From assembly GCF_047303325.1 (NCBI RefSeq), contig NZ_JBKBEX010000002.1, positions 248,001 to 312,000 on the forward strand: a DNA stretch of 64,000 nucleotides. The letters run 5' to 3'. The position numbers and the translations under genes are program-made. Below the pieces are notes generated by a model. That model was not told the DNA's origin. It worked only from the letters and a program-made list of their open reading frames with translations, and did not search any database. Position 1 is the first letter of the stretch. The number at the start of each line of letters is the position of its first letter. The DNA comes from Polaromonas sp047303325 (GTDB lineage: Bacteria; Pseudomonadota; Gammaproteobacteria; Burkholderiales; Burkholderiaceae_C). Below, piece by piece: positions 8,997 to 16,840 of this stretch.

Positions 8997-9650
8997 ATGG
9001 ATACCAATAACCAAGTCACCAATGCCCCAGTTGCCCAGCCGGGGTTTTCCCAGCGCATGCAGCACAGCAAGGCGCTTGTCGCCATCGTTGCCGTGCTCGG
9101 CGTGACCGTCATGGCCCTGGCCGCCGCACTGGTCGTCAACCGCTCCGATGCGTATCCGAACGGCTCGGCCGCCGCGCCTGTGAACGAGCCCGCGAAAGTC
9201 GCCAAACTGGCGGCGGAATCGCCTAAACCGCAAGCCGCCAAGCCGCACACCACCCCGACCGTGGTTGCCCAGGCTTCGCCGCGAGCCAACGTCTGCGCAA
9301 GCTGCGGCACGGTGGAAGCCGTGACGCCGGTGCAGCGCCAAGGCAAGGTCAACGGCGTTGATGTCGGCAACACCACCATAGGCCTGGGCACTGTCGCCGG
9401 CGGCGTGGTCGGCGGCCTGCTGGGCAACCAGGTGGGCGGCGGCAACGGCAAGACGGCCATGACCGTGCTGGGCGTGGCCGGCGGCGCCTTTGCCGGCAAC
9501 CAGATTGAGAAGAACATGAAGAAGGTCACCGTGTATGAAGTGCGCGTGCGCATGGATGACGGCTCTGTGCGCAATATGGAGCTGTCCAGCGCCGTGGCCG
9601 TGGGTTCCAAGGTGATTGTTGAAGGCAAGAACCTTCGTATGGCTGCTTAG
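8997..9650 (+). CDS. Glycine-zipper 2TM domain membrane protein
   Basis: A 217-residue envelope protein. A membrane segment near residues 22-44 (ALVAIVAVLGVTVMALAAAL) is followed by an alanine/proline-rich linker, a short CASCG motif, and a glycine-zipper region (TIGLGTVAGGVVGGLLGNQVGGG, then AGGAFAGNQIEKN) typical of the SlyB/17-kDa-antigen family. The C-terminus (YEVRVRMDDGSVRNMEL) matches that family. ATG 8997 has a strong AAGGAG six bases upstream, which decides against the earlier in-frame ATG 8904. It probably contributes to envelope integrity. It is anchored by a transmembrane helix rather than a lipobox. Confidence 0.87.
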   Translation: MDTNNQVTNAPVAQPGFSQRMQHSKALVAIVAVLGVTVMALAAALVVNRSDAYPNGSAAAPVNEPAKVAKLAAESPKPQAAKPHTTPTVVAQASPRANVCASCGTVEAVTPVQRQGKVNGVDVGNTTIGLGTVAGGVVGGLLGNQVGGGNGKTAMTVLGVAGGAFAGNQIEKNMKKVTVYEVRVRMDDGSVRNMELSSAVAVGSKVIVEGKNLRMAA

Positions 9651-9658
9651 AAATAGAG

Positions 9659-9749
9659 CCCCCACGCTCCCCACTGCGTGTGGTTCGCTGCCCCCCGAGG
9701 GGGCGCTGCGCCTGCGGCCCGGCAAAGCCGGTTCCGCGGCCCCTGCTGG
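9659..9749. repeat. Dispersed intergenic repeat, copy A
   Basis: GC-rich block directly after the glycine-zipper gene. It contains a CCCCCC-GAGG-GGGCG hairpin and a CCGGCAAAGCCGG hairpin and ends GCGGCCCCTGCTGG. A diverged copy with the same order of elements lies at 14517-14610. Similar blocks are common between genes in Comamonadaceae. It may act as a transcript-end or RNA-stability element. Confidence 0.7.
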
Positions 9750-9797
9750 CTCGGAGGGAGGCGTCTCTTAGGTTTGTTAACAACGAAAACTCCCACC

Positions 9798-10229
9798 ATG
9801 AAAAAATACAAAATCCCTTTGCTGGCGGCTGGTGTCTTTGCGCTGTCCGCACTGTGGACTGGTGCGGCCATGGCCGCCGGCCCCTACGCCACCGCCACGG
9901 TTGAAGGCGCGTTGTCGCCCGGCGTGTACGGCCGCATTGAAATCGGCAACGCGCCGCCGCCGCCCGTGATTTACACGCAGCCCGTCATCATCCAGCGCCC
10001 CGCTGTGGTGGTGCAGCAGCCGCCCCTGTACCTGCATGTGCCCCCCGGCCATGCCAAGAAATGGTCCAAGCACTGCGCGAAGTACAACGCCTGCGGTCAG
10101 CCTGTGTATTTTGTGAAAGTCCAGGGCGATGAGGACTATGAGCGCGGCAAGCACAAGAAGCATAAAAACAAGGGTGGGGACGACGATGAGCAGGGCCGCG
10201 GCGGGAAGCACGGCAAAGGTCACGACTGA
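9798..10229 (+). CDS. Exported hypothetical protein with charged C-terminal tail
   Basis: A 143-residue secreted protein of unknown function. A clear signal peptide (MKKYKIPLLAAGVFALSALW, cleavage near AMAAG) is followed by a proline-rich region with repeated valine-glutamine pairs, a middle part with two cysteines (HCAKYNACGQPVYF), and a strongly charged lysine/aspartate/glycine-rich tail from about residue 115 (RGKHKKHKNKGGDDDEQ). The body resembles small periplasmic proteins often found in Burkholderiales. It is followed by a strong terminator, so it ends its transcription unit. No enzymatic motif is visible. Confidence 0.8.
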   Translation: MKKYKIPLLAAGVFALSALWTGAAMAAGPYATATVEGALSPGVYGRIEIGNAPPPPVIYTQPVIIQRPAVVVQQPPLYLHVPPGHAKKWSKHCAKYNACGQPVYFVKVQGDEDYERGKHKKHKNKGGDDDEQGRGGKHGKGHD

Positions 10230-10255
10230 CGGCTGGGCTTTCCTCGACTCTGCTC

Positions 10256-10285
10256 AAAAAGCCGGTGCCTGCCACCGGCTTTTTT
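10256..10285 (+). terminator. Rho-independent terminator
   Basis: AAAAA, then stem GCCGGTG, a five-base loop, stem CACCGGC, then TTTTTT. A perfect seven-pair stem with flanking A and T runs could work on both strands. It lies 26 bp after the exported hypothetical gene. Confidence 0.85.
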
Positions 10286-10411
10286 CTGCGCGCCACACGG
10301 CTGCGCCTTGTGCGGCGGCGGGAATAAACCCCGGGGTTCGCGAGCCTGCCGCGGGGAGCGTAGCATTGGGGACTTGTTGACCCCGATTCGCATCCGCAGA
10401 AAGACATTCCC

Positions 10412-10693
10412 ATGAAAGCCATCTGGAACGGCGCAGTGATTGCGCAAAGCGACGACACCGTGGTGGTGGAAGGCAACCACTACTTCCCCGAGAGCTCGCT
10501 CAACCGCGACTACGTCACCTTCAGCAACCACCACACCATGTGCTCCTGGAAAGGACAGGCCAGCTATTACTCGCTGCTGGTCAACGGCGAGATGAATACC
10601 GACGCCGCCTGGTATTACCCCGATCCCAAGCCCGAGGCCGAAAACATCAAGGGCCATATCGCTTTCTGGAAGGGTGTCAAGATCGAGCCTTGA
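10412..10693 (+). CDS. DUF427 domain-containing protein
   Basis: A 93-residue protein consisting of one DUF427 domain. The start MKAIWNGAVIAQSDDTVVVEG and the following HYFPESSL and CSWKGQASYY blocks are diagnostic of the family. Its role is not established; some structures show a compact beta fold. It lies between the terminator at 10256-10285 and the aldolase operon, so it is probably its own unit. Confidence 0.9.
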   Translation: MKAIWNGAVIAQSDDTVVVEGNHYFPESSLNRDYVTFSNHHTMCSWKGQASYYSLLVNGEMNTDAAWYYPDPKPEAENIKGHIAFWKGVKIEP

Positions 10694-10792
10694 CGCCGGT
10701 TCCGGCGCTGCCACAGTCGAGGGGCGGGCGATTGAAGGAAGAGGGCGGGTTTACCCTTTGTCTTCCGCCATTTGCCTGGAAAATTCGAATGT

Positions 10793-10808
10793 AATATGTA
10801 TACTTATT
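10793..10808. promoter_or_regulatory. Candidate operator palindrome upstream of the aldolase-Bug genes
   Basis: AATATGTATACTTATT is a 16-bp near-perfect palindrome (only the fifth and twelfth bases fail) with a GTATAC core, 40 bp before the aldolase start in an AT-rich patch. TATACT within it could also be a -10 box. GntR-family regulators often bind such GTATAC-type sites. No regulator gene is adjacent. Confidence 0.45.
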
Positions 10809-10847
10809 AAAAACAGCCTCCCCGGCCGTTGCTGATAAGGAGACTCC

Positions 10848-11564
10848 ATGACGCTTTCCGCTCCCGATCCCGCACTCGTCGAAAAACTCGTGGTTGCCAA
10901 CCGCATCCTCCACGACCGGGGCGTGGTCGACGGCTTCGGCCACGTGAGCGTGCGCCACGACAAGTCACCGGAGCACTTCCTGCTGTCATGCAACCGCGCG
11001 CCCGGCCTGGTCAAAAAATCCGACGTCCTGGTGTACGACCTCAACGGCGATCTGGCGGTCCCGTCCACGCTGCGTTCCTATCTCGAGCGTTTCATCCACG
11101 GCGAGATCTACCGCGCGCGGCCCGACGTCATGGCGGTAGTGCACAGCCACTCGCCCAGCGTGATTCCTTTCGGCGTGACCGGCCAGCGCCTGCGTCCCAT
11201 CTTCCACATGAGCGGTTTCCTGGGCAGCGGCTCGTCGCTGTATGAGATCCGCGAGTCCAACGGCAACACCGACCTGCTGATCCGCGATATGGGCCTGGGC
11301 AAGGACCTGGCCAAGGCGCTGGGCCAGCACAGCTGCGTGCTGATGCGCGGCCACGGCTCCACCGTGGTGGCGCCCTCGCTGGAGCGCGCGGTCTACCGCG
11401 CCGTCTATGCCGAGGAAAACGCCAAGCTGCAACTCAGCGCCAGCGCGCTGGGACCGATTGAATTCCTGACGCCCGAAGAGGCCGACAAGGCCATGAACAC
11501 CAACGAGGGCCAGGTCATGCGGCCCTGGGAGCTGTGGAGCCGGGCCGTCGGGGCCGTCGAGTAA
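10848..11564 (+). CDS. Class II aldolase/adducin family protein
   Basis: A 238-residue zinc-dependent aldolase-fold enzyme (fuculose-phosphate aldolase / ribulose-phosphate epimerase superfamily). The metal-binding histidines are in VVHSHSP (about residues 95-99) and LMRGHGS (about 165-169), and a conserved glutamate is in YLERFIHGEIY. The start has GGAG eight bases upstream. A Bug-type receptor gene follows 44 bp downstream, so the pair probably handles uptake and cleavage or decarboxylation of a small organic acid. The substrate is unknown. Confidence 0.88.
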   Translation: MTLSAPDPALVEKLVVANRILHDRGVVDGFGHVSVRHDKSPEHFLLSCNRAPGLVKKSDVLVYDLNGDLAVPSTLRSYLERFIHGEIYRARPDVMAVVHSHSPSVIPFGVTGQRLRPIFHMSGFLGSGSSLYEIRESNGNTDLLIRDMGLGKDLAKALGQHSCVLMRGHGSTVVAPSLERAVYRAVYAEENAKLQLSASALGPIEFLTPEEADKAMNTNEGQVMRPWELWSRAVGAVE

Positions 11565-11608
11565 TCCCTTCATCACCGCAACACCACCCGTCAACGAAAA
11601 GGCACACC

Positions 11609-12583
11609 ATGAAATTCCCCCGACTGCTGGCGCTGGCCGCCCTGATGTCCCTGAGCTGCCTGGGCGCCGGTCAGGCACTGGCGCAGGACTACCCGTCGCG
11701 CGCCGTGCGCATCATCGTGCCCTACGGCACGGGCGGCGGCTCCGACATCCTGGCGCGCCAGATAGGCGCGCGCCTGCAGGCCATGTGGGGGCAGGGCGTT
11801 GCGGTGGACAACCGCGCGGGCGCCTCCGGCAACATAGGTACCGAGGCTGTGGTGCACGCGCCGCCGGACGGCTACACGCTGCTGCTGCAGAACAGCACCA
11901 TGGTGGTCAACCCGGCCGTCAACGGCAAGCTCAACTACGATCCCGAAAAAGACCTGACGCCCATCATGCTGCTGGGCCTCACGCCGATCGCGCTGGTCTC
12001 GCACCAGAGCACCAACATTACCAACCTCAAGGAGCTGGTCGCCTATTCCAAGGCCAACCCGACCGGGCTGAGCTACGGCTCCTGCGGTGTCGGTACGCCC
12101 CAGCATTTTGTGATGGAGCTGGTCAAGCAGAAGTCCGGGGTCGCCGCCACCAACGTGGGCTACAAGGGCTGCGCCCCGGCCCTGACCGACGTGGTGGGCG
12201 GCCAGGTGCAACTGGCCATCCTGAGCGCCAACCTCGCCGCGCCGCACCTCAAGACCGGCAAGCTCAATGCCATCGGCGTGTCCACCGCCGCGCGCTACCA
12301 GCTGATGCCGCAGGTTCCCACGTTCGAAGAGCAGGGCCTCAAGCCGCTGGACTTTTCCATCTGGTACGCGCTCATGGGCCCGGCCAAGATGAAACCCGAA
12401 GTGGCCGCCAAGATATACGCCGACGTGCAGAAGGTGCTGGCCGAACCCGCCGTGAAAGAAAACCTTTCGGGCGCCGGTGTCGAGCCGCTGTCGGGCAATG
12501 GCGCGGCATTGTCCAGGCTCATCAAGGCCGACCTCGCGCGTTACGCGCAGCTGGCCAAGTCGGCCAACATCAAGGCTGAGTAA
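11609..12583 (+). CDS. Bug family tripartite tricarboxylate transporter substrate-binding protein
   Basis: A 324-residue periplasmic receptor. The signal peptide (LLALAALMSLSCLGAGQALA) is followed by the diagnostic YPSRAVRIIVPYGTGGGSD block and the VDNRAGASGNIG motif of the Bug/TctC family, which bind carboxylates or amides. TctA/TctB membrane partners are not nearby, as is usual for the many orphan Bug genes in Burkholderiales. It is co-oriented with the class II aldolase gene, and the ligand may be that enzyme's substrate (inference). Confidence 0.93.
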   Translation: MKFPRLLALAALMSLSCLGAGQALAQDYPSRAVRIIVPYGTGGGSDILARQIGARLQAMWGQGVAVDNRAGASGNIGTEAVVHAPPDGYTLLLQNSTMVVNPAVNGKLNYDPEKDLTPIMLLGLTPIALVSHQSTNITNLKELVAYSKANPTGLSYGSCGVGTPQHFVMELVKQKSGVAATNVGYKGCAPALTDVVGGQVQLAILSANLAAPHLKTGKLNAIGVSTAARYQLMPQVPTFEEQGLKPLDFSIWYALMGPAKMKPEVAAKIYADVQKVLAEPAVKENLSGAGVEPLSGNGAALSRLIKADLARYAQLAKSANIKAE

Positions 12584-12744
12584 GCCGGGGCCGCCGGGTT
12601 TCGGCGCCTTGTCTGACGGCGCCCGCGGGCGCCCTGATCTATAAATGATGCAAGGCCGGTCCTTTTGCGGGCCGGCCGAGGCCGGCATTGACCCGCCAGG
12701 GGCGGGTGCCTGAGAATCTGTCCAGGGTTTTCAAGGAGCGCATC

Positions 12745-13182
12745 ATGTACAAGCACATTCTGGTCCCCGTGGATGGCTCGGCCACCTCGCAAAAAGCCAT
12801 AGGCAACGCGCTGACAATCGCGCAGGCCTTCAAGGCCGAGGTGACCATCATCTACGTCATAGACCCCTATGCCTTCACCGGGGTGGGCACCGACTTCGCC
12901 TACGGCCAGGCCGAGTACCTGGGCGCGGCCACGGCCGAGGCCAACGAGGCCATCAAGACCGCCAAGCAGGCTTTCGAGGGCGTGGGCATCGCCGCCACCG
13001 GCTCGGTTGTCGAAGGCCATGCGATCTACCGCGGCATCCTGGACACCGCCGAGTCGGTCAATGCCGACCTCATCGTCATGGGCTCGCACGGCCGGCGCGG
13101 GCTTGAAAAGCTGGTGCTGGGCAGCGTCACGGCCCAGGTGCTGTCGCATGCCCACTTGCCGGTGCTGGTGGTTAGGGACTAA
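12745..13182 (+). CDS. Universal stress protein (UspA family)
   Basis: A 145-residue single UspA domain. The N-terminus MYKHILVPVDGSATSQKA and the ATP-binding signature GSHGRRGLEKLVLGSVT near the C-terminus (G-x2-G-x9-G-S/T) place it in the ATP-binding subgroup. ATG 12745 follows an AAGGAG site. It probably senses or responds to energy or oxidative stress. A small YdcH-like gene follows 55 bp later on the same strand, and a terminator-like hairpin closes the unit. Confidence 0.93.
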   Translation: MYKHILVPVDGSATSQKAIGNALTIAQAFKAEVTIIYVIDPYAFTGVGTDFAYGQAEYLGAATAEANEAIKTAKQAFEGVGIAATGSVVEGHAIYRGILDTAESVNADLIVMGSHGRRGLEKLVLGSVTAQVLSHAHLPVLVVRD

Positions 13183-13237
13183 GCTGTCCCTTCCCCGAGA
13201 TTCCCGCGGCATTCACCGGCCAAACAAGGAGCTTCCC

Positions 13238-13477
13238 ATGGACTTGCTGAATCACGATCTGGCGCACGAGTTTCCGCAATACCTGCAGAAAATGCGCAGC
13301 CTCAAGGTGTCCGACCCGCACTTTGCCAGCCTCTTTACCCAATACGACACCGACAACCACGCCATCGCCCGCTATGAGCAAGGCGTGGGCGCCATCACCG
13401 ACGAGGCGCTGGAAGACCTCAAGAAAAGGCGGCTCAAGGTCAAGGACGAGATCTACCAGATCCTCAAGAAGTCCTGA
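13238..13477 (+). CDS. YdcH/DUF465 family protein
   Basis: A 79-residue helical protein of the DUF465 family, recognised by FASLFTQYDTDNHAIARYE and the terminal LKKRRLKVKDEIYQIL helix. The fold is a small coiled coil and the molecular role is unknown. ATG 13238 has an AAGGAG site nearby. It is probably co-transcribed with uspA. Confidence 0.88.
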   Translation: MDLLNHDLAHEFPQYLQKMRSLKVSDPHFASLFTQYDTDNHAIARYEQGVGAITDEALEDLKKRRLKVKDEIYQILKKS

Positions 13478-13502
13478 GACTGGCCCTTCGCGGGTTCCGC
13501 GC

Positions 13503-13520
13503 AAAGCCCTTAGGGCTTTT
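13503..13520 (+). terminator. Candidate Rho-independent terminator
   Basis: AAAGCCC-TTA-GGGCTTTT, a seven-pair stem ending in T residues, 26 bp after the DUF465 stop and before the ppk2 gene. Confidence 0.6.
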
Positions 13521-13588
13521 CATCAAACTGCCACGGAAGCCCGCTACGCTGGCGTGTTGCCGGTTTTCGGTTTTTGCGGGAGAGACCC

Positions 13589-14515
13589 TTGAATTCAAGC
13601 GACGAAGAGTTGATGCGGCGTATCCGCAATGACCTGCTCGACAGCCTCGACGAAGAGCTGGAGATGGAGATCGAAGACCGCACCGTGGACGAGCTGATAG
13701 GCGAGGACCGCGGCCGCAGCACCAAGGATACGGCCAAGGACAAGGAATACCGCCGCCAGTATTTCCGCGAGCTGTTCCGCCTGCAGGCCGAGTTGGTGAA
13801 GCTGCAGGACTGGGTGGTCGCCACCGGCCACAAGGTGGTCATCCTGTTTGAAGGCCGCGATGCGGCCGGCAAGGGCGGCGTCATCAAACGCATTACCCAG
13901 CGGCTCAACCCGCGCGTGTGCCGCGTGGCGGCGCTGCCGGCCCCCAATGACCGCGAACGCACGCAGTGGTATTTCCAGCGTTATGTGTCACATTTGCCGG
14001 CGGCCGGCGAGATCGTGCTGTTCGACCGCAGCTGGTACAACCGCGCCGGTGTGGAGCGCGTCATGGGCTTTTGCACCGACGAGCAGTACGAGGAATTTTT
14101 TCGCACCGTGCCCGAATTTGAAAAAATGCTGGGCCGGTCCGGCATACAGCTGATCAAGTACTGGTTTTCCATCTCCGACGAAGAGCAGCACTTGCGCTTC
14201 CTGGGCCGTATCCACGACCCGCTCAAGCAGTGGAAGCTCAGCCCCATGGACCTCGAATCGCGCCGGCGCTGGGAGGAATACACCAAGGCCAAGGAAATCA
14301 TGCTGGAGCGCACCCACATTCCCGAAGCCCCGTGGTGGGTGGTGCAGGCCGTCGACAAGAAAAAGGCGCGCCTGAACTGCATACACCATCTGTTGCAGCA
14401 GATGCCTTACCAGGAAACCGAACACCCGGCCATCGTTCTACCGGAGCGGGTGCGGCACGAGGATTACGTGCGCAATCCTGTCCCTCAAGACATCGTCGTT
14501 CCCGAGGTCTATTGA
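13589..14515 (+). CDS. ppk2: Polyphosphate kinase 2 (PPK2) family protein
   Basis: A 308-residue single-domain PPK2, which phosphorylates nucleoside mono- or diphosphates with polyphosphate. Walker A is FEGRDAAGKGG (about residues 88-97). Walker B is in FDRSWYNRAGVERVMGF, and the lid region is around DPLKQWKLSPMD. TTG 13589 is chosen for the GGGAGAG site just upstream; ATG 13613 is an alternative that would remove eight residues. The highly acidic N-terminus (DEELEMEIEDRTVDEL) is typical of the class. A CYTH-CHAD protein, another family linked to polyphosphate, is encoded near the other end of the window. Confidence 0.92.
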   Translation: MNSSDEELMRRIRNDLLDSLDEELEMEIEDRTVDELIGEDRGRSTKDTAKDKEYRRQYFRELFRLQAELVKLQDWVVATGHKVVILFEGRDAAGKGGVIKRITQRLNPRVCRVAALPAPNDRERTQWYFQRYVSHLPAAGEIVLFDRSWYNRAGVERVMGFCTDEQYEEFFRTVPEFEKMLGRSGIQLIKYWFSISDEEQHLRFLGRIHDPLKQWKLSPMDLESRRRWEEYTKAKEIMLERTHIPEAPWWVVQAVDKKKARLNCIHHLLQQMPYQETEHPAIVLPERVRHEDYVRNPVPQDIVVPEVY

Positions 14516-14516
14516 A

Positions 14517-14610
14517 CACCCCCGTCCGGGCTCACTTCGTGTAGCCCGTTCCCCCCTTGCAGGGGGCGGCGCCTGGGGCCGGCGAAGCCGGACCCTCGGC
14601 CCCTGCTGAT
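14517..14610. repeat. Dispersed intergenic repeat, copy B
   Basis: Lies between the convergent ppk2 and SDR genes. It shares with copy A (9659-9749) the order: cac-t-cgtgt, a CCCCCC...GGGGG hairpin, CCGGCGAAGCCGG hairpin, and TCGGCCCCTGCTG end, with substitutions throughout. It probably serves as a bidirectional transcript end. Confidence 0.7.
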
Positions 14611-14615
14611 GGTTC

Positions 14616-15371
14616 TTAGTCCCTGACGTCCGCTACTGGATTTGTCCCGAAGTCGGGTCGCGCCAAATAGGCAATGATGCGCGCCGCCGCATCGTCTGGC
14701 GAAGTCAGAGACCCGCCGGTTTTCAGGCCCACAAACGAAGCCCGGTCGGGAAAGGCTTCGGCCGGCGCTGCGCGCAACTGTTCCTGCATGCCGGTGTCTA
14801 TCACGCCCGGCGCGAGCGAGCAGACTTTCGCGCCCAGTGGCTTCAAGGCTTCGTCCAGGGCGAGGCTGCGCGTGAAGTGGTCCATGCCGGCCTTGGCGGC
14901 GCAATAGGCGGCCTGCGAGGCCATGGCCCTGCGCCCCAGTCCCGACGAAATATTCAATACCTTGCGTGGCGCTTTCCAGTCTTCGGTGGCGCGCAGGAAG
15001 GTGGCCGTAATTTGCATGGGCGCTTCCAGCCCGACACGCAGCGCGCGCGCCAGATCGTCGGCGCCTATGGCGCTCAGCGGCGCGATCTGCGGGATCACGC
15101 CCGCGTTATTGATCAGCGTGGCACTGGCCCAGGCCTGGTCCGCCTGCGAATCCTTGAGCCAGCTTTCGAGCTTGCCGGCCAGGGAACCGCTGTCGGCCAG
15201 GTCATGCTCCCATTGCAGCGCCGTGGCACCCACGTGCCTGGCGTGCGCGTCGAGGTCGGGTACCGACGTGCGGGAGATGCAAAGCACGGTGTGGCCGGCG
15301 GAGAGCAGCTGCCGCGCCATGGACAAGCCCATGCCGCGCGATGCGCCTGTGAGGAGGGTGAGATGTTTCAT
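14616..15371 (-). CDS. Short-chain dehydrogenase/reductase
   Basis: A 251-residue classical SDR. The NAD(P) motif TGASRGMG is at residues 9-16, NNAG is at about 87, the catalytic serine is in NISSGLG, and the tyrosine and lysine are in YCAAKAG. The arginine after the glycine motif region suggests NADPH. It is convergent with ppk2 across repeat copy B and is followed upstream on the same strand by the pseudouridine synthase gene (41 bp gap). The substrate is unknown. Confidence 0.9.
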   Translation of the reverse strand: MKHLTLLTGASRGMGLSMARQLLSAGHTVLCISRTSVPDLDAHARHVGATALQWEHDLADSGSLAGKLESWLKDSQADQAWASATLINNAGVIPQIAPLSAIGADDLARALRVGLEAPMQITATFLRATEDWKAPRKVLNISSGLGRRAMASQAAYCAAKAGMDHFTRSLALDEALKPLGAKVCSLAPGVIDTGMQEQLRAAPAEAFPDRASFVGLKTGGSLTSPDDAAARIIAYLARPDFGTNPVADVRD

Positions 15372-15412
15372 GGCCCCATGTTAGCGCCGGCAAGCCCGGG
15401 CTGCCGGCACCG

Positions 15413-16111
15413 CTAAAACCCGGGAGCGCTTTCAAACGACATCGGCAAGCCGCTGGCCGGGTGCGTGAAGCGCAGCGCCGCAGCATGCAACAAGAGGCGC
15501 GGCGCCTTGGCCTGCACTTCGGCAGGGGCGTACAAGGCATCACCCAGGATGGGATGGCCCAGGGCTTTCAGGTGCACACGCAACTGGTGGGATCGGCCGG
15601 TGACGGGCTCAAGTTCCACGCGTGTGGTGTTCGCCGCCGTGTCAAAGGCCAGCACACGCCATCGCGTCTGGCTGGGCTTGCCGCGTTCGGCGTCGATGAT
15701 GCGTAGCGGGCGGTTCGGCCAGTCCACGATGATGGGCAGGTCTATCAGGCCCCAGCCGTCGTCACTGCCCGATGAGGGCAGGCGGCCCTCCACCACGGCC
15801 ACGTAGCGCTTGCCGACCTCTCGGCTTTCAAAGGCCAGGCTCAGCGCGCGCTGCATGGCCGCGCCGCGCGCCATCAGCATCAGGCCCGAGGTGGCCTGGT
15901 CCAGCCTGTGCACGACCAGCGCGTCGGGATAAGCCGCCTGCACGCGCGCGCTCAGGCAGTCCTGCTTGCCTTCGCCGCGCCCCGGCACGGCGAGCAGGCC
16001 CGCGGGTTTGTCCAGCACCAGCAGGTGGTCGTCGGCATGCAGCAGGACCAGGCCGGCTGCGCTGGCGCCATTACCTGCGAGGTCATTGTTTGGCGGCGTG
16101 CCGGCCTTCAT
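15413..16111 (-). CDS. RluA-family pseudouridine synthase
   Basis: A 232-residue RNA-modifying enzyme. The catalytic aspartate lies in VVHRLDQATSGLML. An early LLVLDKPAGLLAVPGRG block and a late TGRSHQLRVHLKALGHPILGD block complete the RluA signature. No S4 domain is present, resembling the short RluA/TruC-like group. ATG at 16109-16111 is chosen because conserved sequence starts soon after; the frame stays open 24 codons further upstream, into the divergent subunit-c gene. The target position in rRNA or tRNA cannot be assigned. Confidence 0.9.
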   Translation of the reverse strand: MKAGTPPNNDLAGNGASAAGLVLLHADDHLLVLDKPAGLLAVPGRGEGKQDCLSARVQAAYPDALVVHRLDQATSGLMLMARGAAMQRALSLAFESREVGKRYVAVVEGRLPSSGSDDGWGLIDLPIIVDWPNRPLRIIDAERGKPSQTRWRVLAFDTAANTTRVELEPVTGRSHQLRVHLKALGHPILGDALYAPAEVQAKAPRLLLHAAALRFTHPASGLPMSFESAPGF

Positions 16112-16152
16112 GATGGAGCCATCAACAAAGTTTTCAACCAAGGAGAGAAAGC

Positions 16153-16389
16153 ATGACTGACGCAGGTGCCATTGCCATTGCATGTGGATTGATCATAGGC
16201 CTGGGTGCCATAGGCGCTTGCCTGGGCATAGGCGCGATGGGCGGGCGCTTCCTGGAGGGCGCCGTGCGCCAGCCCGAAATGATGGAGCCGCTGCAGGTCA
16301 AGATGTTTTTGCTGGCCGGCCTGATAGATGCCAACTTCCTGATCGGGGTGGGTATTGCCATGATGCTGCTCTTCGCCAACCCGCTTTGA
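16153..16389 (+). CDS. Stand-alone F0F1 ATP synthase subunit c homologue
   Basis: A 78-residue proteolipid with two membrane helices. Helix 1 has the glycine-rich packing motif (IIGLGAIGACLGIGAMGG). The polar loop is RQPEMMEPLQ. Helix 2 carries the proton/sodium-binding aspartate in LLAGLIDANFLIGVGIAMM. All are features of a functional AtpE. A good AAGGAGAG site precedes ATG 16153. No other ATP synthase genes are nearby; the neighbours are a pseudouridine synthase and a VF530 protein. It may be a second c-ring subunit used under special conditions or a diverged paralogue, which sequence alone cannot decide. Confidence 0.88.
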   Translation: MTDAGAIAIACGLIIGLGAIGACLGIGAMGGRFLEGAVRQPEMMEPLQVKMFLLAGLIDANFLIGVGIAMMLLFANPL

Positions 16390-16498
16390 GCTACTCATAA
16401 AGCCCTCCTGGCGTTGTTGCATCGCCTTGCCGTGCCGGTGCACTGTCTGCGGCGACGCGCCTAGCCAGGACCGCTTCGCTGGGTTTTCTGAGTAGCTC
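16388..16498. repeat. 111-bp element with perfect terminal inverted repeats
   Basis: Begins GAGCTACTCA and ends TGAGTAGCTC (10-bp perfect inverted repeats). Inside, the two arms also share CCTGGC and GCG blocks in mirrored order. The left end overlaps the stop codon of the subunit-c gene. It could be a miniature non-autonomous element or a long imperfect hairpin acting as a transcript end. No other copy was seen in the window. Confidence 0.55.
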
Positions 16499-16522
16499 TT
16501 TGAGCAGCTCTTTGGAGCGGGG

Positions 16523-16837
16523 TCAGCCCCTGGGCTTGGGCGGCGGGAAGTTATGAACCGTGGGGCCGCTGCGTTTGGCTTCCCGCAGCATGAAGAGGTA
16601 AAGGCTTTCGACCTTCTCGCGCGCCCAGGGCGTCTTGCGCAGGAACTTGAGGCTGGAGGCCACGCTGGGATCGCTGGTAAAGCAGCGTATGTTGATGCGC
16701 CGCCCCAGCTCTTCCCAGCCATAGTGGCCCGACAGCGCGGTGACCATGACTTCCAGCGTCACGCCATGCAGCGGATTCCCTGGCTGCTGCGTAGCCGCCA
16801 GGGCCTTTGCAGGCGGGTCGCCGGTGCCGGCTGCCAC
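16523..16837 (-). CDS. VF530 family DNA-binding protein
   Basis: A 104-residue protein whose core (NPLHGVTLEVMVTALSGHYG, then WEELGRRINIRCFTSDPSV and SSLKFLRKTPWAREKVESLY) is the VF530 domain, a small helical DNA-binding fold first studied in Vibrio. The first 20 residues are low complexity and the start may lie slightly downstream. It lies 3 bp after a 47-codon gene on the same strand and is probably co-transcribed with it. The regulatory target is unknown. Confidence 0.85.
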   Translation of the reverse strand: MAAGTGDPPAKALAATQQPGNPLHGVTLEVMVTALSGHYGWEELGRRINIRCFTSDPSVASSLKFLRKTPWAREKVESLYLFMLREAKRSGPTVHNFPPPKPRG

Positions 16838-16840
16838 GGC

